A stretch of DNA of 64,000 nucleotides from Pseudomonas fluorescens (GCF_902497745.1 NZ_CABVHJ010000009.1:124001-188000); one strand, 5' to 3'. Shown: positions 44,837 to 55,539, counted from the first letter of the stretch. Numbers and translations: made by a program. The notes: generated by a model not told the origin, from the sequence alone.

Positions 44837-45173
44837 TATTGCGGCGGCTCTGAATGGAGAATGGAGGGACGTGTCGCGCTCCAGCCGGATGCACTAGAGC
44901 GGTGCACAAACGGGGAGCTAGTATAGAGGCCATTACTGAACAATGGCGACAGGCGATTCGGCTTTTACGGTAAGTTTTTCCGATTATTTCTTGACCGTTA
45001 GTCGACTGCCCGTGTCAGAGTCTTTAGCGGATGTAGGACGTTTGCCTTGAAAGGTGAGGCAATCGCCACCACATTGAGCACAATCCAGGTTTTTTCTTGC
45101 GCGACATCGGTCGTTTGCGGTCGTCCCCGTGGTGCTCCGCTTTGTTCGGAATGCCGCGATCCCAGAGGTGTAT
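44837..45173. promoter_or_regulatory. Divergent tyrB-uvrB intergenic region
   Basis: These 337 bases hold no gene I can support. A TATACT -10-like hexamer for tyrB lies on the minus strand at 44920-44925 without a clear -35. No LexA box (CTGT-N8-ACAG) for uvrB is visible. Confidence 0.4.
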
Positions 45174-47189
45174 ATGTCCGAATTCCAGCTCGTCACCCGC
45201 TTTGAGCCCGCCGGCGACCAGCCAGAAGCCATTCGCCAACTGGTGGAGGGCATCGAAGCCGGGCTGGCGCACCAGACGCTGCTCGGTGTGACCGGCTCGG
45301 GCAAGACCTTCAGCATCGCCAATGTCATCTCGCAGATACAGCGCCCGACGCTGGTGCTGGCGCCGAACAAAACCCTCGCTGCGCAGTTGTATGGCGAGTT
45401 CAAGGCCTTCTTCCCGAACAACGCCGTCGAATACTTCGTTTCCTACTACGACTACTATCAGCCGGAAGCCTATGTGCCGTCGTCCGACACCTTCATCGAG
45501 AAGGATGCATCGATCAACGACCACATCGAGCAGATGCGTCTGTCCGCGACCAAGGCGTTGCTGGAGCGCAAGGACGCGATCATCGTCACCACGGTGTCGT
45601 GCATTTACGGTCTCGGCAGCCCGGAAACCTATCTGAAGATGGTCCTGCACGTTGATCGCGGCGACAAACTCGATCAGCGTGCGCTGCTGCGGCGTCTGGC
45701 CGATCTGCAATACACCCGCAACGACATGGATTTCGCCCGCGCAACCTTCCGCGTGCGCGGTGATGTGATCGATATCTACCCGGCGGAATCCGATCTCGAA
45801 GCGATCCGCATCGAGCTGTTCGATGACGAGGTCGAAAGCATTTCCGCGTTCGATCCGCTGACCGGCGAAGTCATCCGCAAGATGCCGCGCTTCACCTTTT
45901 ACCCGAAGAGCCACTATGTGACGCCTCGGGAAACCCTGCTCGACGCCATCGAACACATCAAAGTCGAATTGCAGGAACGTCTTGAATACCTGCGCAGCAA
46001 CAACAAACTGGTGGAAGCCCAGCGCCTTGAACAGCGCACCCGTTTCGACCTGGAAATGATCCTCGAACTGGGTTACTGCAACGGCATCGAAAATTACTCG
46101 CGCTATCTGTCCGGACGTCCGGCCGGTGCCGCGCCGCCAACCCTTTACGATTACCTGCCGGCCGATGCCTTGCTGGTGATCGACGAATCCCACGTCAGCG
46201 TGCCGCAGGTCGGCGCAATGTATAAGGGCGACCGCTCGCGTAAGGAAACCCTCGTCGAATACGGCTTCCGTCTGCCATCCGCGCTGGACAACCGGCCAAT
46301 GCGTTTTGACGAGTGGGAAGGGGTCAGCCCGCAGACTATTTTCGTTTCGGCGACGCCAGGCAACTACGAAGCCGAGCACGCCGGGCGGGTGGTCGAGCAA
46401 GTGGTGCGACCGACCGGTCTGGTCGACCCGCAGGTAGAAGTGCGTCCGGCGCTGACTCAGGTCGACGATCTGCTCTCGGAAATCAGCAAACGCGTGGCGG
46501 TCGAGGAGCGGGTGCTGGTCACCACCCTGACCAAGCGCATGGCCGAAGACCTCACCGATTACCTCGCCGACCACGGCGTGCGCGTGCGTTATTTGCACTC
46601 GGACATCGACACCGTCGAGCGCGTCGAGATCATCCGCGACCTGCGTCTCGGCACGTTCGATGTACTGGTGGGGATCAACCTTCTGCGAGAAGGTCTGGAC
46701 ATGCCGGAAGTGTCGCTGGTGGCGATTCTTGATGCGGACAAGGAAGGCTTCCTGCGCTCCGAGCGTTCGCTGATTCAGACCATTGGCCGCGCGGCGCGTA
46801 ACCTCAATGGCCGAGCGATTCTCTACGCCGATCGCATGACCGGTTCGATGGAGCGAGCGATTGGCGAGACCGAGCGGCGTCGCGACAAGCAGATCGCCTT
46901 CAACCTGGAAAACGGCATCACCCCGCGCGGTGTGATCAAGGATGTCGCCGACATCATGGAAGGCGCCACCGTGCCGGGTTCGCGCAGCAAGAAGCGCAAA
47001 GGCATGGCCAAGGCTGCCGAAGAGAACGCCAAGTACGAAGCCGAATTGCGCTCACCGAGCGAAATCACCAAGCGTATTCGTGCGTTGGAAGAGAAGATGT
47101 ATCAGCTGGCGCGGGATCTGGAGTTTGAAGCGGCGGCGCAGATGCGTGATGAGATTGCCAAACTGCGTGAACGGCTTTTGGCTGTTTGA
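45174..47189 (+). CDS. uvrB: Excinuclease ABC subunit B
   Basis: A 671-residue DNA repair helicase that loads with UvrA at lesions and recruits UvrC. Walker A GVTGSGKT (38-45), beta-hairpin region [12 protein letters not shown], motif DESHVSVPQ, motifs V-VI ([29 protein letters not shown]) and the C-terminal UVR domain ([23 protein letters not shown]) are all present. The start at 45174 is preceded by AGAGGTG. Full length. Confidence 0.98.
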   Translation: MSEFQLVTRFEPAGDQPEAIRQLVEGIEAGLAHQTLLGVTGSGKTFSIANVISQIQRPTLVLAPNKTLAAQLYGEFKAFFPNNAVEYFVSYYDYYQPEAYVPSSDTFIEKDASINDHIEQMRLSATKALLERKDAIIVTTVSCIYGLGSPETYLKMVLHVDRGDKLDQRALLRRLADLQYTRNDMDFARATFRVRGDVIDIYPAESDLEAIRIELFDDEVESISAFDPLTGEVIRKMPRFTFYPKSHYVTPRETLLDAIEHIKVELQERLEYLRSNNKLVEAQRLEQRTRFDLEMILELGYCNGIENYSRYLSGRPAGAAPPTLYDYLPADALLVIDESHVSVPQVGAMYKGDRSRKETLVEYGFRLPSALDNRPMRFDEWEGVSPQTIFVSATPGNYEAEHAGRVVEQVVRPTGLVDPQVEVRPALTQVDDLLSEISKRVAVEERVLVTTLTKRMAEDLTDYLADHGVRVRYLHSDIDTVERVEIIRDLRLGTFDVLVGINLLREGLDMPEVSLVAILDADKEGFLRSERSLIQTIGRAARNLNGRAILYADRMTGSMERAIGETERRRDKQIAFNLENGITPRGVIKDVADIMEGATVPGSRSKKRKGMAKAAEENAKYEAELRSPSEITKRIRALEEKMYQLARDLEFEAAAQMRDEIAKLRERLLAV

Positions 47190-47212
47190 TCTCTAGCGCC
47201 GGACAGGGCCTC

Positions 47213-47287
47213 TTCGCGAGCAGGCTCGCTCCCACATTGGAATTGTGTCGTTCACAAAACCTCTGTGGGAGCGAGCCTGCTCGCGAA
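47213..47287. repeat. REPIN, family A
   Basis: Inverted pair of the GAGCAGGCTCGCTCCCACA element with about 26 bases between arms, filling the gap between the convergent uvrB and MFS genes. Confidence 0.9.
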
Positions 47288-47303
47288 TGGCGGCAACGCG
47301 GTC

Positions 47304-48854
47304 TTAATGAGACTCCCCAGCCTTAAGCCCCTCTGGCAATTTCTTGGTCAACAATATCGCCAACATACTGATCCCCAACGCAATCCCGACAAAGTGAAAC
47401 GCATCGTTGTAAGCCATGATCGCCGCCTGCTGATGGACGATCTCACTCAACTTGCCCAGCGCCGCCGTATCGTTGCCAAACCGATCAGTCATCGACGCCA
47501 GCCGCTCGGCCACTTGCGGATTGGTCGGCACCACCGCCTCGCGCAAATAGTCGAAGTAAGTCTTGGTGCGTGCATCCAGCAGCGTCGCCAGCAAAGCAAT
47601 GCCAATCGCACCGCCGAGGTTGCGCAAGATGTTGAACAGGCTCGACGCCGACCCCGCATCCTGCGGCAGGATGTACGCCGTGGCGATCAGCGAAATGGTC
47701 ACCATGATCAACGGCTGCCCCAGCGCGCGAATAATCTGGATCTGATTGAACTGCGGCCCGGCGAAATCCGGGTTGAGCACCCCGGACGAAAAACTCGCCA
47801 GCCCGAACAGCCCGAAGCCGATCGTGCACAGCCATTTCGGCGAAACGAACTTCATCAGCTTCGGCACCAGCGGAATCAGGAACAGCTGCGGCACGCCCAT
47901 CCACATGATCACTTCGCCGATCTGCAGGGCGTTGTAGTTCTGGATCTGCGCCAGATACAGCGGCAACAGATAAATCGAGCCGTACAACCCGACCCCCATG
48001 CCCAAGCTGGAAATACTCGATAAGCCGAAGTTGCGATTACGCAGGATTCCCAAGTTGATCAGCGGATTCGGTTTGGAGATCTGCACGATCACAAAAGTGA
48101 TCAGACTCACCAGCGCAATGCTGCCCAATGTCACGATCAGGCTCGATTCCAGCCAGTCCTTGCGATGGCCTTCTTCCAGAAATACCTGCAAGCAACCAAG
48201 GCCGATGCCCAGTGTGAGGATGCCGGTGTAGTCGGTGCTTTTCAGCAATTCCCAGTGCGCTTCTTTCTTTTCCAGCCCGTACATCAACCCGGCGATCATG
48301 ATCAGGCCCGGTGGGATGTTGATATAGAAGATGTACTCCCAACCCCAGTTTTCCGTGAGCCAGCCGCCCAGCGTCGGTCCGATGGACGGCGCGAAGGTCG
48401 CGGTCATGGCGAACATGGCCATGCCTTTGGCGCGGTGGTGTTCGGGGAGTTTGATCAGGGTCAGGGTGAACGCCAGCGGGATCAGCGCGCCGCCGGTGAA
48501 ACCCTGCATGGCGCGGAAGACGATCATGCTCTCCAGGCTCCAGGCCATCGAGCACAGCAGCGAGGAAACCAGAAAGCCCAGCGACACCCACACCGCCAGA
48601 CGTCGCGCCGAGAGCAACTGCACCAGCCACGCGGTCAGCGGGATCATGATGATTTCCGCGACCAGATAAGAAGTGGAAATCCACGAGCCTTCTTCCAGCG
48701 TCGCCGACAACGCACCCTGAATATCTTTCAGCGACGAGTTGGTGATCTGGATGTCGAGCACCGCCATAAAGGCGCCGAGCATCACGCTCATCACCGCAAT
48801 CCAATCGCGCCGGGTCGGCTCGCCGACCGGGCGGATCAGCGCATCACCGGCCAT
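47304..48854 (-). CDS. DHA2 (EmrB-type) multidrug MFS transporter
   Basis: A 516-residue inner-membrane drug/H+ antiporter with 14 membrane segments. Motif C-like region ATFAPSIGPTLGGWLTENWGWEYIFYINIPPG and the first-helix motif LDIQITNSSLKDIQGAL identify the EmrB/QacA family. It overlaps the adaptor gene by 11 bases, so the two are translated together as a pump that also needs an outer-membrane factor, which is not encoded here. The substrate is unknown. Confidence 0.93.
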   Translation of the reverse strand: MAGDALIRPVGEPTRRDWIAVMSVMLGAFMAVLDIQITNSSLKDIQGALSATLEEGSWISTSYLVAEIIMIPLTAWLVQLLSARRLAVWVSLGFLVSSLLCSMAWSLESMIVFRAMQGFTGGALIPLAFTLTLIKLPEHHRAKGMAMFAMTATFAPSIGPTLGGWLTENWGWEYIFYINIPPGLIMIAGLMYGLEKKEAHWELLKSTDYTGILTLGIGLGCLQVFLEEGHRKDWLESSLIVTLGSIALVSLITFVIVQISKPNPLINLGILRNRNFGLSSISSLGMGVGLYGSIYLLPLYLAQIQNYNALQIGEVIMWMGVPQLFLIPLVPKLMKFVSPKWLCTIGFGLFGLASFSSGVLNPDFAGPQFNQIQIIRALGQPLIMVTISLIATAYILPQDAGSASSLFNILRNLGGAIGIALLATLLDARTKTYFDYLREAVVPTNPQVAERLASMTDRFGNDTAALGKLSEIVHQQAAIMAYNDAFHFVGIALGISMLAILLTKKLPEGLKAGESH

Positions 48855-49893
48855 TGTCCGGGGCGTCTTTGATGTTCACGGTAGCGGTCACCGACATGCC
48901 CGGACGGATCTTGCCGTGCAGCGGGTTGTCGGCCTTGAAGGTCAGTTTCACCGGAATCCGCTGCACGACTTTGGTGAAGTTGCCGGTGGCGTTGTCCGGC
49001 GGCAGCAGGCTGAATTGCGCGCCGGACGCGGCGAACAGGCTGTCGACCCGCGCTTCGATCGGCGTGTCGCCATAGGCATCGAAGGTCAGCTCGGCTTTCT
49101 GGCCGGGTTGCATATGGCCGATCTGGGTTTCCTTGAAGTTGGCCTGCACCCAGATGTCTTCGTCCGGGACGATCGACAGCAGATAAGCGCCGGCCTGCAC
49201 CACTTGACCATTGCGCGCGGCACGCTGGCCGACCAGACCGCTGATTGGCGCGTGGATTTCGCTGCGGGTCAGATTGAGTTCGGCTTGCGCGAGATCGGCG
49301 CGGGCGTTGGCGATCTGTGCGTCGAGGCGTTTGATTTCCGCGTTCAGGGCGTTGACCTGTTGGCGCTGGCCCTGCGCATCGGCTTGCGCCTTGGCCACTT
49401 GTGATCGAGCAATGTGGGCGTCGGCGGAGAGGGTGGTCACGCGTTCTTCGGAAACATAACCGGGTTTGCGCAGGGTTTCTGCCCGCGACAAATCCATCTG
49501 CGAGCGGCCAAGCGTCGCTTGGGTGGTCGCCACTTGTGCATCGCTAGCGGCGATCAGGCTGGATTGCTGGGTCAGTTTGCTCTGCGCTTGCAGGCGTTCG
49601 GCTTCGCGGGTAGCGAGGGCGGCATTGGCGCGGTCGATGGCCAGGCGGAAATCATTGGGTTCGAGGCGCACCAGCAACTGGCCTTTTTCGACGTGCTGAT
49701 TGTCCTGCACCAGCACTTCATCGATGCGTGCGCTCAACTGGCTCGACACACGGGTGATTTCGCCCTGGACATAAGCGTTGTCGGTGCTTTCATAAAAGCG
49801 TCCCTTGAAAAACCAATGAGCGAAGAAGCCCCCGGCGATCAGCAGGACGAGCAGCAGGAAAATCAACAGGCGACGCTTGAGTTGGGCAGGCAT
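48844..49893 (-). CDS. EmrA-type membrane fusion protein
   Basis: A 349-residue HlyD/EmrA adaptor: N-terminal anchor (LLIFLLLVLLIAGGFFAHWFF), STDNAYVQGEITRVSSQLSARI (first lipoyl half, about 35-56), a long coiled coil (about 75-200) and the second lipoyl half IHAPISGLVGQRAARNGQVV. It links the EmrB-like transporter to an outer-membrane channel. The ATG at 49893 was chosen; a TTG two codons earlier is possible, and no strong ribosome site is visible for either. Confidence 0.92.
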   Translation of the reverse strand: MPAQLKRRLLIFLLLVLLIAGGFFAHWFFKGRFYESTDNAYVQGEITRVSSQLSARIDEVLVQDNQHVEKGQLLVRLEPNDFRLAIDRANAALATREAERLQAQSKLTQQSSLIAASDAQVATTQATLGRSQMDLSRAETLRKPGYVSEERVTTLSADAHIARSQVAKAQADAQGQRQQVNALNAEIKRLDAQIANARADLAQAELNLTRSEIHAPISGLVGQRAARNGQVVQAGAYLLSIVPDEDIWVQANFKETQIGHMQPGQKAELTFDAYGDTPIEARVDSLFAASGAQFSLLPPDNATGNFTKVVQRIPVKLTFKADNPLHGKIRPGMSVTATVNIKDAPDNGR

Positions 49894-50121
49894 GGGCAAA
49901 CTGTAGTCGAGGAATTGTAAGGAAAGTTATCAGCAGGCGAATCTGGCATACAGCCGATAAACGGTAAATGTCATCCGCTGATATTTACCCATTCACTGCG
50001 GCTTACGGGCGTTCCAGAGGCAAACTTGGCTTAAATGCCCTGCCTGCTGGAGCGGGGCGGGTGTCGCCTGTTACCATTCGCCGCTTGATTGTTTTGCTTT
50101 TCATTCTTTTCGAGACATGCC

Positions 50122-51603
50122 ATGACCACCGTCCGCACTCGCATCGCGCCATCGCCTACCGGGGATCCCCACGTAGGTACCGCTTACATCGCATTGTTCA
50201 ACTACTGCTTTGCCAAGCAGCATGGCGGTGAGTTCATCCTGCGGATCGAAGACACCGACCAGTTGCGTTCGACCCGTGAGTCCGAACAGCAGATCTTCGA
50301 CGCCCTGCGCTGGCTGGGTATCGACTGGAGCGAAGGCCCGGACGTCGGCGGCCCGCACGGCCCGTACCGTCAGAGCGAGCGCGGTGACATCTACCAGAAG
50401 TACTGCCAGCAACTGGTCGACATGGGCCATGCGTTCCCATGCTTCTGCACCGCTGAAGAGCTGGATCAGATGCGCGCCGAGCAAATGGCTCGCGGCGAAA
50501 CTCCACGTTACGACGGCCGCGCGCTGCTGCTGTCGAAAGAAGAAGTCGCCGCCCGTCTGGCTGCCGGCGAACCGCACGTAATCCGCATGAAAGTGCCGAG
50601 CGAAGGCGTTTGCGTGGTACCGGACATGCTCCGTGGTGATGTCGAGATCCCGTGGGATCGCATGGACATGCAAGTGCTGATGAAGACCGACGGCCTGCCG
50701 ACGTACTTCCTCGCCAATGTTGTCGACGACCATTTGATGGGCATCACCCACGTCCTGCGCGGCGAAGAGTGGCTGCCGTCGGCGCCAAAACTGATTCTGC
50801 TGTACGAATACTTCGGCTGGGAGCAACCGGAGCTGTGCTACATGCCGCTGCTGCGTAACCCGGACAAGAGCAAGCTGTCCAAGCGCAAAAACCCGACTTC
50901 GGTGACGTTCTACGAGCGCATGGGCTTCATGCCTGAGGCGATGCTCAACTACCTCGGCCGCATGGGTTGGTCGATGCCGGACGAGCGCGAGAAGTTCTCG
51001 CTGCAGGAAATGGTCGACAATTTCGACCTCAAGCGTGTGTCCCTCGGCGGGCCGATCTTCGACATCGAGAAGCTGTCGTGGCTCAACGGCCAGTGGCTGC
51101 GTGATCTGCCGGTGGAAGAGTTCGCCGCACGCGTGCAGAAGTGGGCGTTCAATTCCGATTACATGATGAAGATCGCGCCGCACGTTCAGGGTCGCGTCGA
51201 AACCTTCAGCCAGGTTGCACCGCTGGGCGGGTTCTTCTTCGCTGGTGGCGTCAATCCGGATGCCAAACTGTTCGAATCGAAGAAGCTCTCCGGCGATCAG
51301 GTTCGTCAGTTGATGCAGTTGATCCTGTGGAAGCTGGAAAGCCTGCGTCAGTGGGAGAAGGACAACATCACTGCGACGATTCAGGCTGTGGTCGAATCGC
51401 TGGAGTTGAAACTGCGTGATGCGATGCCGCTGATGTTCGCTGCGATCACTGGTCAGGCGAGTTCGGTGTCGGTGCTCGATGCCATGGAAATCCTCGGCCC
51501 GGACCTGACCCGTTATCGTCTGCGCCAGGCGATTGATCTGCTGGGCGGCGTGTCGAAGAAAGAAAACAAAGAGTGGGAAAAGCTGCTGGGCGCTATCGCC
51601 TGA
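50122..51603 (+). CDS. gltX: Glutamyl-tRNA synthetase
   Basis: A 493-residue class I synthetase charging tRNA-Glu: HIGH-like motif in [14 protein letters not shown] (about 9-22), KMSKS-like KLSKRKNP (about 251-258) and the C-terminal anticodon-binding domain ([22 protein letters not shown]). It lies just upstream of two tRNA-Glu genes. The start at 50122 fits homologues ([14 protein letters not shown]). Confidence 0.98.
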   Translation: MTTVRTRIAPSPTGDPHVGTAYIALFNYCFAKQHGGEFILRIEDTDQLRSTRESEQQIFDALRWLGIDWSEGPDVGGPHGPYRQSERGDIYQKYCQQLVDMGHAFPCFCTAEELDQMRAEQMARGETPRYDGRALLLSKEEVAARLAAGEPHVIRMKVPSEGVCVVPDMLRGDVEIPWDRMDMQVLMKTDGLPTYFLANVVDDHLMGITHVLRGEEWLPSAPKLILLYEYFGWEQPELCYMPLLRNPDKSKLSKRKNPTSVTFYERMGFMPEAMLNYLGRMGWSMPDEREKFSLQEMVDNFDLKRVSLGGPIFDIEKLSWLNGQWLRDLPVEEFAARVQKWAFNSDYMMKIAPHVQGRVETFSQVAPLGGFFFAGGVNPDAKLFESKKLSGDQVRQLMQLILWKLESLRQWEKDNITATIQAVVESLELKLRDAMPLMFAAITGQASSVSVLDAMEILGPDLTRYRLRQAIDLLGGVSKKENKEWEKLLGAIA

Positions 51604-51619
51604 TTGCTTTTGCTTCGCT

Positions 51620-51652
51620 TTAGGAGCTGCCGAAGGCTGCGATCTTTTGATC
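51620..51652. repeat. Single REP element, family B
   Basis: One unpaired copy of TAGGAGCTGCCGAAGGCTGC plus GATCTTTTGATC, 17 bases after gltX. Confidence 0.8.
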
Positions 51653-51743
51653 CTGCCTTCGGCGCTTCTCCCGAATTTACGGGGGGAGGGCGGTAAGTGA
51701 TTGTTATGCCGACGAAAAACTTTGAAAAATTTCAAAAATAAGT

Positions 51744-51772
51744 TTGACAGGCTTTCGATACGCCCTTAAGAT
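51744..51772 (+). promoter_or_regulatory. Sigma70 promoter of the tRNA Ala-Glu cluster
   Basis: TTGACA (51744-51749), a 17-base spacer and TAAGAT (51767-51772). An AT-rich stretch upstream (51720-51743) looks like an UP element, and the GC-rich discriminator TCGCCCCG is typical of stringently controlled tRNA promoters. Confidence 0.85.
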
Positions 51773-51805
51773 TCGCCCCGTCCTCAGCGATGACATCAAC
51801 GATGA

Positions 51806-51881
<76 letters not shown>

Positions 51882-51960
51882 ATTTACACTTCAAGGTCTG
51901 GCCACACCGGCCTTGAAGCGATCAACACTCAGCGTTGATCAGTTGTATAGAAGGGTTTGC

Positions 51961-52036
51961 GTCCCCTTCGTCTAGTGGCCTAGGACACCGCCCTTTCACG
52001 GCGGTAACAGGGGTTCGAGTCCCCTAGGGGACGCCA
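51961..52036 (+). tRNA. tRNA-Glu (TTC), copy 1
   Basis: A 76-base cloverleaf with acceptor GTCCCCT/AGGGGAC, anticodon stem CCGCC/GGCGG, loop CTTTCAC (anticodon TTC) and encoded CCA. Confidence 0.97.
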
Positions 52037-52089
52037 GTTTTACAGAAGCGATGTTGCAAAATGTCGCTCCGCCGCGAGGCGAAAAATCC

Positions 52090-52165
52090 GGGGCTTTAGC
52101 TCAGCTGGGAGAGCGCCTGCATGGCATGCAGGAGGTCAGCGGTTCGATCCCGCTAAGCTCCACCA
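52090..52165 (+). tRNA. tRNA-Ala (GGC), copy 2
   Basis: Same anticodon GGC as copy 1, but with paired differences: acceptor GGGGCTT/AAGCTCC, anticodon stem CCTGC/GCAGG and T stem AGCGG/CCGCT. CCA is encoded. Confidence 0.97.
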
Positions 52166-52245
52166 ATTTTACAAGTTCAAGGTCTGGCCACACCGGCCTT
52201 GAATCGATCAGTTCTCAGCGCTGATCAGTTGTATAGAAGGTTTGT

Positions 52246-52321
52246 GTCCCCTTCGTCTAGTGGCCTAGGACACCGCCCTTTCACGGCGGTAACAGGGGTT
52301 CGAGTCCCCTAGGGGACGCCA
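52246..52321 (+). tRNA. tRNA-Glu (TTC), copy 2
   Basis: Identical to copy 1 over all 76 bases, as far as read by eye. A terminator follows at 52348. Confidence 0.97.
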
Positions 52322-52347
52322 CGATTACCCGCTCTGCGGGATTTTAT

Positions 52348-52379
52348 AAGGGTCATTCAATTATTGAATGGCCCTTTTG
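52348..52379 (+). terminator. Terminator of the tRNA cluster
   Basis: Stem AAGGGtCATTCAAT/ATTGAATGgCCCTT followed by TTTGTTTG, 27 bases after the last tRNA. Confidence 0.85.
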
Positions 52380-52455
52380 TTTGTCTGGCGTTTGGCCAAT
52401 TCTCCTTTTTCCTTACACTGTGCTTCAGACCAGCGGTCATATCCTTGACTTGCAG

Positions 52456-52482
52456 AATATTATTATAAGAATAATATTCTAG
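52456..52482. promoter_or_regulatory. TetR operator palindrome
   Basis: AGAATATTAT (52456-52465), 7 bases and ATAATATTCT (52473-52482) form a perfect 10-bp inverted repeat ending 21 bases before the TetR start, a likely autoregulatory site. Confidence 0.75.
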
Positions 52483-52503
52483 TCGTAATATTCGGAGGCA
52501 ACG

Positions 52504-53043
52504 ATGAACGATAAAAAAGCTCAAACCCGCGAACGCATCCTTAAGGCTGCCAGCGCCGCACTGATCCAGCGTGGCCCGGCCGACCCGAGCGTGGGCGAAG
52601 TGATGGGCGCAGCCGGCCTGACCGTCGGTGGCTTCTATGCGCACTTCGAAAGCAAGGACGCGATGATGCTCGAAGCGTTCAAGCAATTACTCGGTCGCCG
52701 CCGCGACCTGATTGCTGACATGGATGCCGAACTGACCGGCGAAGAGCGCCGCGCCCTGGTCGCTGCGTTCTACCTGTCGCGCAAGCATCGTGATTCCAGT
52801 GACGCGGCATGCCCGATTCCGGCTTCGATTGGCGAGTTGGGCCGTTTGCCGGAATCGTTCCGCATCGCGCTGAACGAACACCTGGAGTTGATGATTGCGC
52901 AGTTGGCGTCCAGCCCCGAGGACACCGACAAAGCTTTAGCCGACGTGGCCTTGATGGTGGGTGGTCTGGCACTCGCAAGAGCGCTCGGCCCAGGAGATTT
53001 ATCCGATCGATTGCTGCGCGCTGCCAAGTCGGCGGTGCGTTGA
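52504..53043 (+). CDS. TetR-family transcription repressor
   Basis: A 179-residue TetR protein: N-terminal helix-turn-helix (about 6-55; RERILKAASAALIQRG ... VGEVMGAAGLTVGGFYAHFESKDAMMLEAF) and a short ligand domain containing AACPIPASIGELGRLPESFR, which is typical of one TetR subfamily whose members sit next to alpha/beta hydrolases. It starts after CGGAGGCAACG and is followed after 30 bases by the hydrolase gene, probably in one operon. Confidence 0.94.
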   Translation: MNDKKAQTRERILKAASAALIQRGPADPSVGEVMGAAGLTVGGFYAHFESKDAMMLEAFKQLLGRRRDLIADMDAELTGEERRALVAAFYLSRKHRDSSDAACPIPASIGELGRLPESFRIALNEHLELMIAQLASSPEDTDKALADVALMVGGLALARALGPGDLSDRLLRAAKSAVR

Positions 53044-53073
53044 CCTGAAGGCAACACGCCTGAGGAGAGAGCG

Positions 53074-53907
53074 ATGAACACGTTGAAGTGGATTCGTGGC
53101 GTTAATGGCACCTTGGGCTGGATTGCACCGAAACGGGTTGCGAGCAAAATGCGTCTGGCGTTCATGACGCCACGTTCGCTGCCTCTTCGTGATTGGGAGC
53201 TGCCGCTGCTGGCCAGTTCCGAACGCATTACCTTGCGCTTCGGTCTCTCGGCGCTGCGCTGGGGCCAAGGTCCAACTGTGCTGCTGATGCACGGTTGGGA
53301 AGGGCGGCCAACCCAGTTCGCCGCGCTGATCACCGCGCTGGTAGACGCCGGTTATACCGTCGTCGCGCTCGATGGTCCGGCCCACGGGCGTTCGCCGGGG
53401 CGTGAAGCCAACGTGGTGTTGTTCGCCCGGGCGATGCTCGAAGCCGCTGCCGAGCTGCCGCCATTGCAAGCGGTCATCGGCCACTCCATGGGCGGCGCCA
53501 GCGCCATGCTCGCCGTGCAATTGGGCCTGCGCACCGAAACCCTCGTCAGCATCGCCGCGCCTGCGCGCATTCTTGGCGTACTGCGCGGGTTTGCCCGCTA
53601 CGTTGGTATGCCGCCCCGGGCCCGTTCCGCCTTCATCCGCCAAGTCGAACAAGATGTCGGCATGCGCGCCGCGACTCTCGACGTTGCCCACTATCAACTG
53701 GATATGCCCGGCCTGATCGTGCATGCCGAGGATGACAACTTCGTCTCGGTCAAGGAATCGCAACTGATCCACGAATCCTGGTTCGACAGCCGCCTGTTGC
53801 GCCTTGAAGGTGGCGGTCACCAGCGCGTGCTGGCCGACCCTCGGGTGGTTGATGGCGTGTTATCACTGCTGGCCGGCCGCAGCCTACAGGCGCGCCAATC
53901 GGCCTGA
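53074..53907 (+). CDS. Alpha/beta hydrolase
   Basis: A 277-residue alpha/beta-hydrolase: HGWEGRPTQF (oxyanion region, about 70-79), nucleophile GHSMGG (Ser about 136), Asp in HAEDDNFV (about 220) and His in EGGGHQRVL (about 249). No signal peptide. The substrate is unknown. It starts after GAGGAGAGAG and is likely regulated by the preceding TetR gene. Confidence 0.9.
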   Translation: MNTLKWIRGVNGTLGWIAPKRVASKMRLAFMTPRSLPLRDWELPLLASSERITLRFGLSALRWGQGPTVLLMHGWEGRPTQFAALITALVDAGYTVVALDGPAHGRSPGREANVVLFARAMLEAAAELPPLQAVIGHSMGGASAMLAVQLGLRTETLVSIAAPARILGVLRGFARYVGMPPRARSAFIRQVEQDVGMRAATLDVAHYQLDMPGLIVHAEDDNFVSVKESQLIHESWFDSRLLRLEGGGHQRVLADPRVVDGVLSLLAGRSLQARQSA

Positions 53908-53952
53908 GCTCCGTTACACTGCCCGGGTTGAATCATTGACCGGGAGTGGGGC

Positions 53953-54402
53953 ATGGGCTGGGATCGGGCAACGCCGTTTACCATTGATCTGCAAGTAGGC
54001 GCCGAGGATATCGACGGGTTGGGCCACGCGAACAACGCGGTGTACGTGACCTGGCTTGAACGCTGCGCCTGGCGCCACTCGCAGCGTCTGGGGCTGGATC
54101 TGGTCGAATATCGGCGGCTGGATCGGGCGATGGCGGTAGTGCGCCACGAAATCGATTATCTCGCTGCGGCCTATGAAGGCGACGAACTGCAATTGGCGAC
54201 CTGGATTGTCGATTGGGATCAGCGCCTGAAAATGACCCGGCATTTCCAGCTCAAGCGCCCGAGCGACAACACCACGCTGTTGCGTGCGCAAACCACGTTT
54301 GTCTGCATTGAGCTGTCCACGGGTAAACCGAAGCGTATGCCGGCGGAATTTATCGAAGGCTATGGCCCGGCTATCCAGATCCCGGATACCGCCCAAATCT
54401 AA
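53953..54402 (+). CDS. 4HBT hotdog-fold acyl-CoA thioesterase
   Basis: A 149-residue hotdog protein of the YbgC/FadM-like group. DIDGLGHANNAVYVTWLERCAW (about 19-40) holds the usual active-site region, and RHEIDYLAAAYEGDEL follows. It probably hydrolyses acyl-CoA. The start follows GGGAGTGGGGC. Confidence 0.88.
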   Translation: MGWDRATPFTIDLQVGAEDIDGLGHANNAVYVTWLERCAWRHSQRLGLDLVEYRRLDRAMAVVRHEIDYLAAAYEGDELQLATWIVDWDQRLKMTRHFQLKRPSDNTTLLRAQTTFVCIELSTGKPKRMPAEFIEGYGPAIQIPDTAQI

Positions 54403-54403
54403 A

Positions 54404-54492
54404 TGTGGGAGCGAGCCTGCTCGCGAATGCAGTATGTCAGTTGATATATGCATGGCTGACCCCCCGCCTTCGCGAGCAGGCTCGCTCCCACA
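54404..54492. repeat. REPIN, family A
   Basis: Inverted pair of TGTGGGAGCGAGCCTGCTCG (54404) and its mirror copy ending at 54492, between the thioesterase gene and dusC. Confidence 0.9.
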
Positions 54493-54559
54493 AGGTTTCT
54501 GCGATTTCTTGCGATATCCAGTAAACTGCCGCACGTTTTTCTTCAAGTAGTGTTTTCCC

Positions 54560-55519
54560 ATGCAAATTGCTCTGGCGCCCATGGAGGGGTTGGTCGACGA
54601 CATCCTCCGCGACGTGCTGACCCGCGTTGGCGGCATCGACTGGTGCGTGACCGAATTCATTCGGGTCAACGATCAGTTGCTCACACCGGCCTACTTCCAC
54701 AAGTTCGGCCCTGAGCTGCTCAACGGTGCCCGCACCGCGTCAGGTGTGCCGTTGCGCGTGCAATTGCTAGGTTCCGACCCGGTGTGTCTCGCGGAAAACG
54801 CTGCACTGGCCTGCGAACTCGGCTCCGAAGTGATCGACCTCAACTTCGGCTGCCCGGCCAAGACCGTCAATAAATCCCGTGGCGGTGCCGTCCTGCTCAA
54901 AGAACCGGAACTGCTTAACCAGATCGTCGAGCACGTGCGTCGCGCCGTGCCCGCGCATATTCCCGTGACCGCAAAGATGCGTCTGGGCTTCGACAGCCCC
55001 GACGGTTCACTGGTCTGCGCCACGGCGTTGGCCGAAGGCGGCGCCGAGCACATCGTGGTTCACGCCCGTACGAAAATGGACGGCTACAAACCGCCCGCAC
55101 ACTGGGAGTGGATTCCACGCGTGCAGGACGTGGTCAAAGTCCCGGTGTTCGCCAACGGTGATATCTGGAGCGTCGAAGACTGGCGGCGTTGCCGCGAGAT
55201 CAGTGGCGTGGAAGACATCATGCTCGGTCGCGGTCTGGTGTCGCGCCCGGATCTGGCCAAGCAGATCGCCGCCGCTCGCGCTGGCGAAGAAGTCGTCGAG
55301 ATGACCTGGGCCGAGCTGATGCCGCTGATCCAGGACTTCTGGCTGCAAGCCAAAGCGCAGATGACCGCACGCCAATCGCCGGGCCGTTTGAAGCAATGGC
55401 TGGCGATGCTGACGCGCAATTATCCCGAGGCAACCGAGCTGTTTACCGTCCTGCGCCGTGAGACGGAGCCGGATCACGTCTCGCGTTTGCTCGGTCTGCC
55501 GGTCGCCGAAGCGGCCTGA
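54560..55519 (+). CDS. dusC: tRNA-dihydrouridine(16) synthase
   Basis: A 319-residue FMN enzyme reducing uridine in the tRNA D loop. Visible: [16 protein letters not shown] (5-20), [20 protein letters not shown] with catalytic Cys about 98, [24 protein letters not shown] and the FMN-binding ANGDIWS and [17 protein letters not shown] and the length near 315 fit DusC rather than DusA or DusB. Confidence 0.94.
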   Translation: MQIALAPMEGLVDDILRDVLTRVGGIDWCVTEFIRVNDQLLTPAYFHKFGPELLNGARTASGVPLRVQLLGSDPVCLAENAALACELGSEVIDLNFGCPAKTVNKSRGGAVLLKEPELLNQIVEHVRRAVPAHIPVTAKMRLGFDSPDGSLVCATALAEGGAEHIVVHARTKMDGYKPPAHWEWIPRVQDVVKVPVFANGDIWSVEDWRRCREISGVEDIMLGRGLVSRPDLAKQIAAARAGEEVVEMTWAELMPLIQDFWLQAKAQMTARQSPGRLKQWLAMLTRNYPEATELFTVLRRETEPDHVSRLLGLPVAEAA

Positions 55520-55539
55520 AAAAAATCTGCAAATAGTCT

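Noticed and set aside
44960..45173. LexA box before uvrB
   Set aside because: A CTGA...ACAG-like string near 44937 does not keep the CTGT-N8-ACAG spacing and lies over 200 bases from the start.
50101..51735. 544-codon minus-strand frame opposite gltX
   Set aside because: Shadow of a complete glutamyl-tRNA synthetase; it extends into a REP element at one end.
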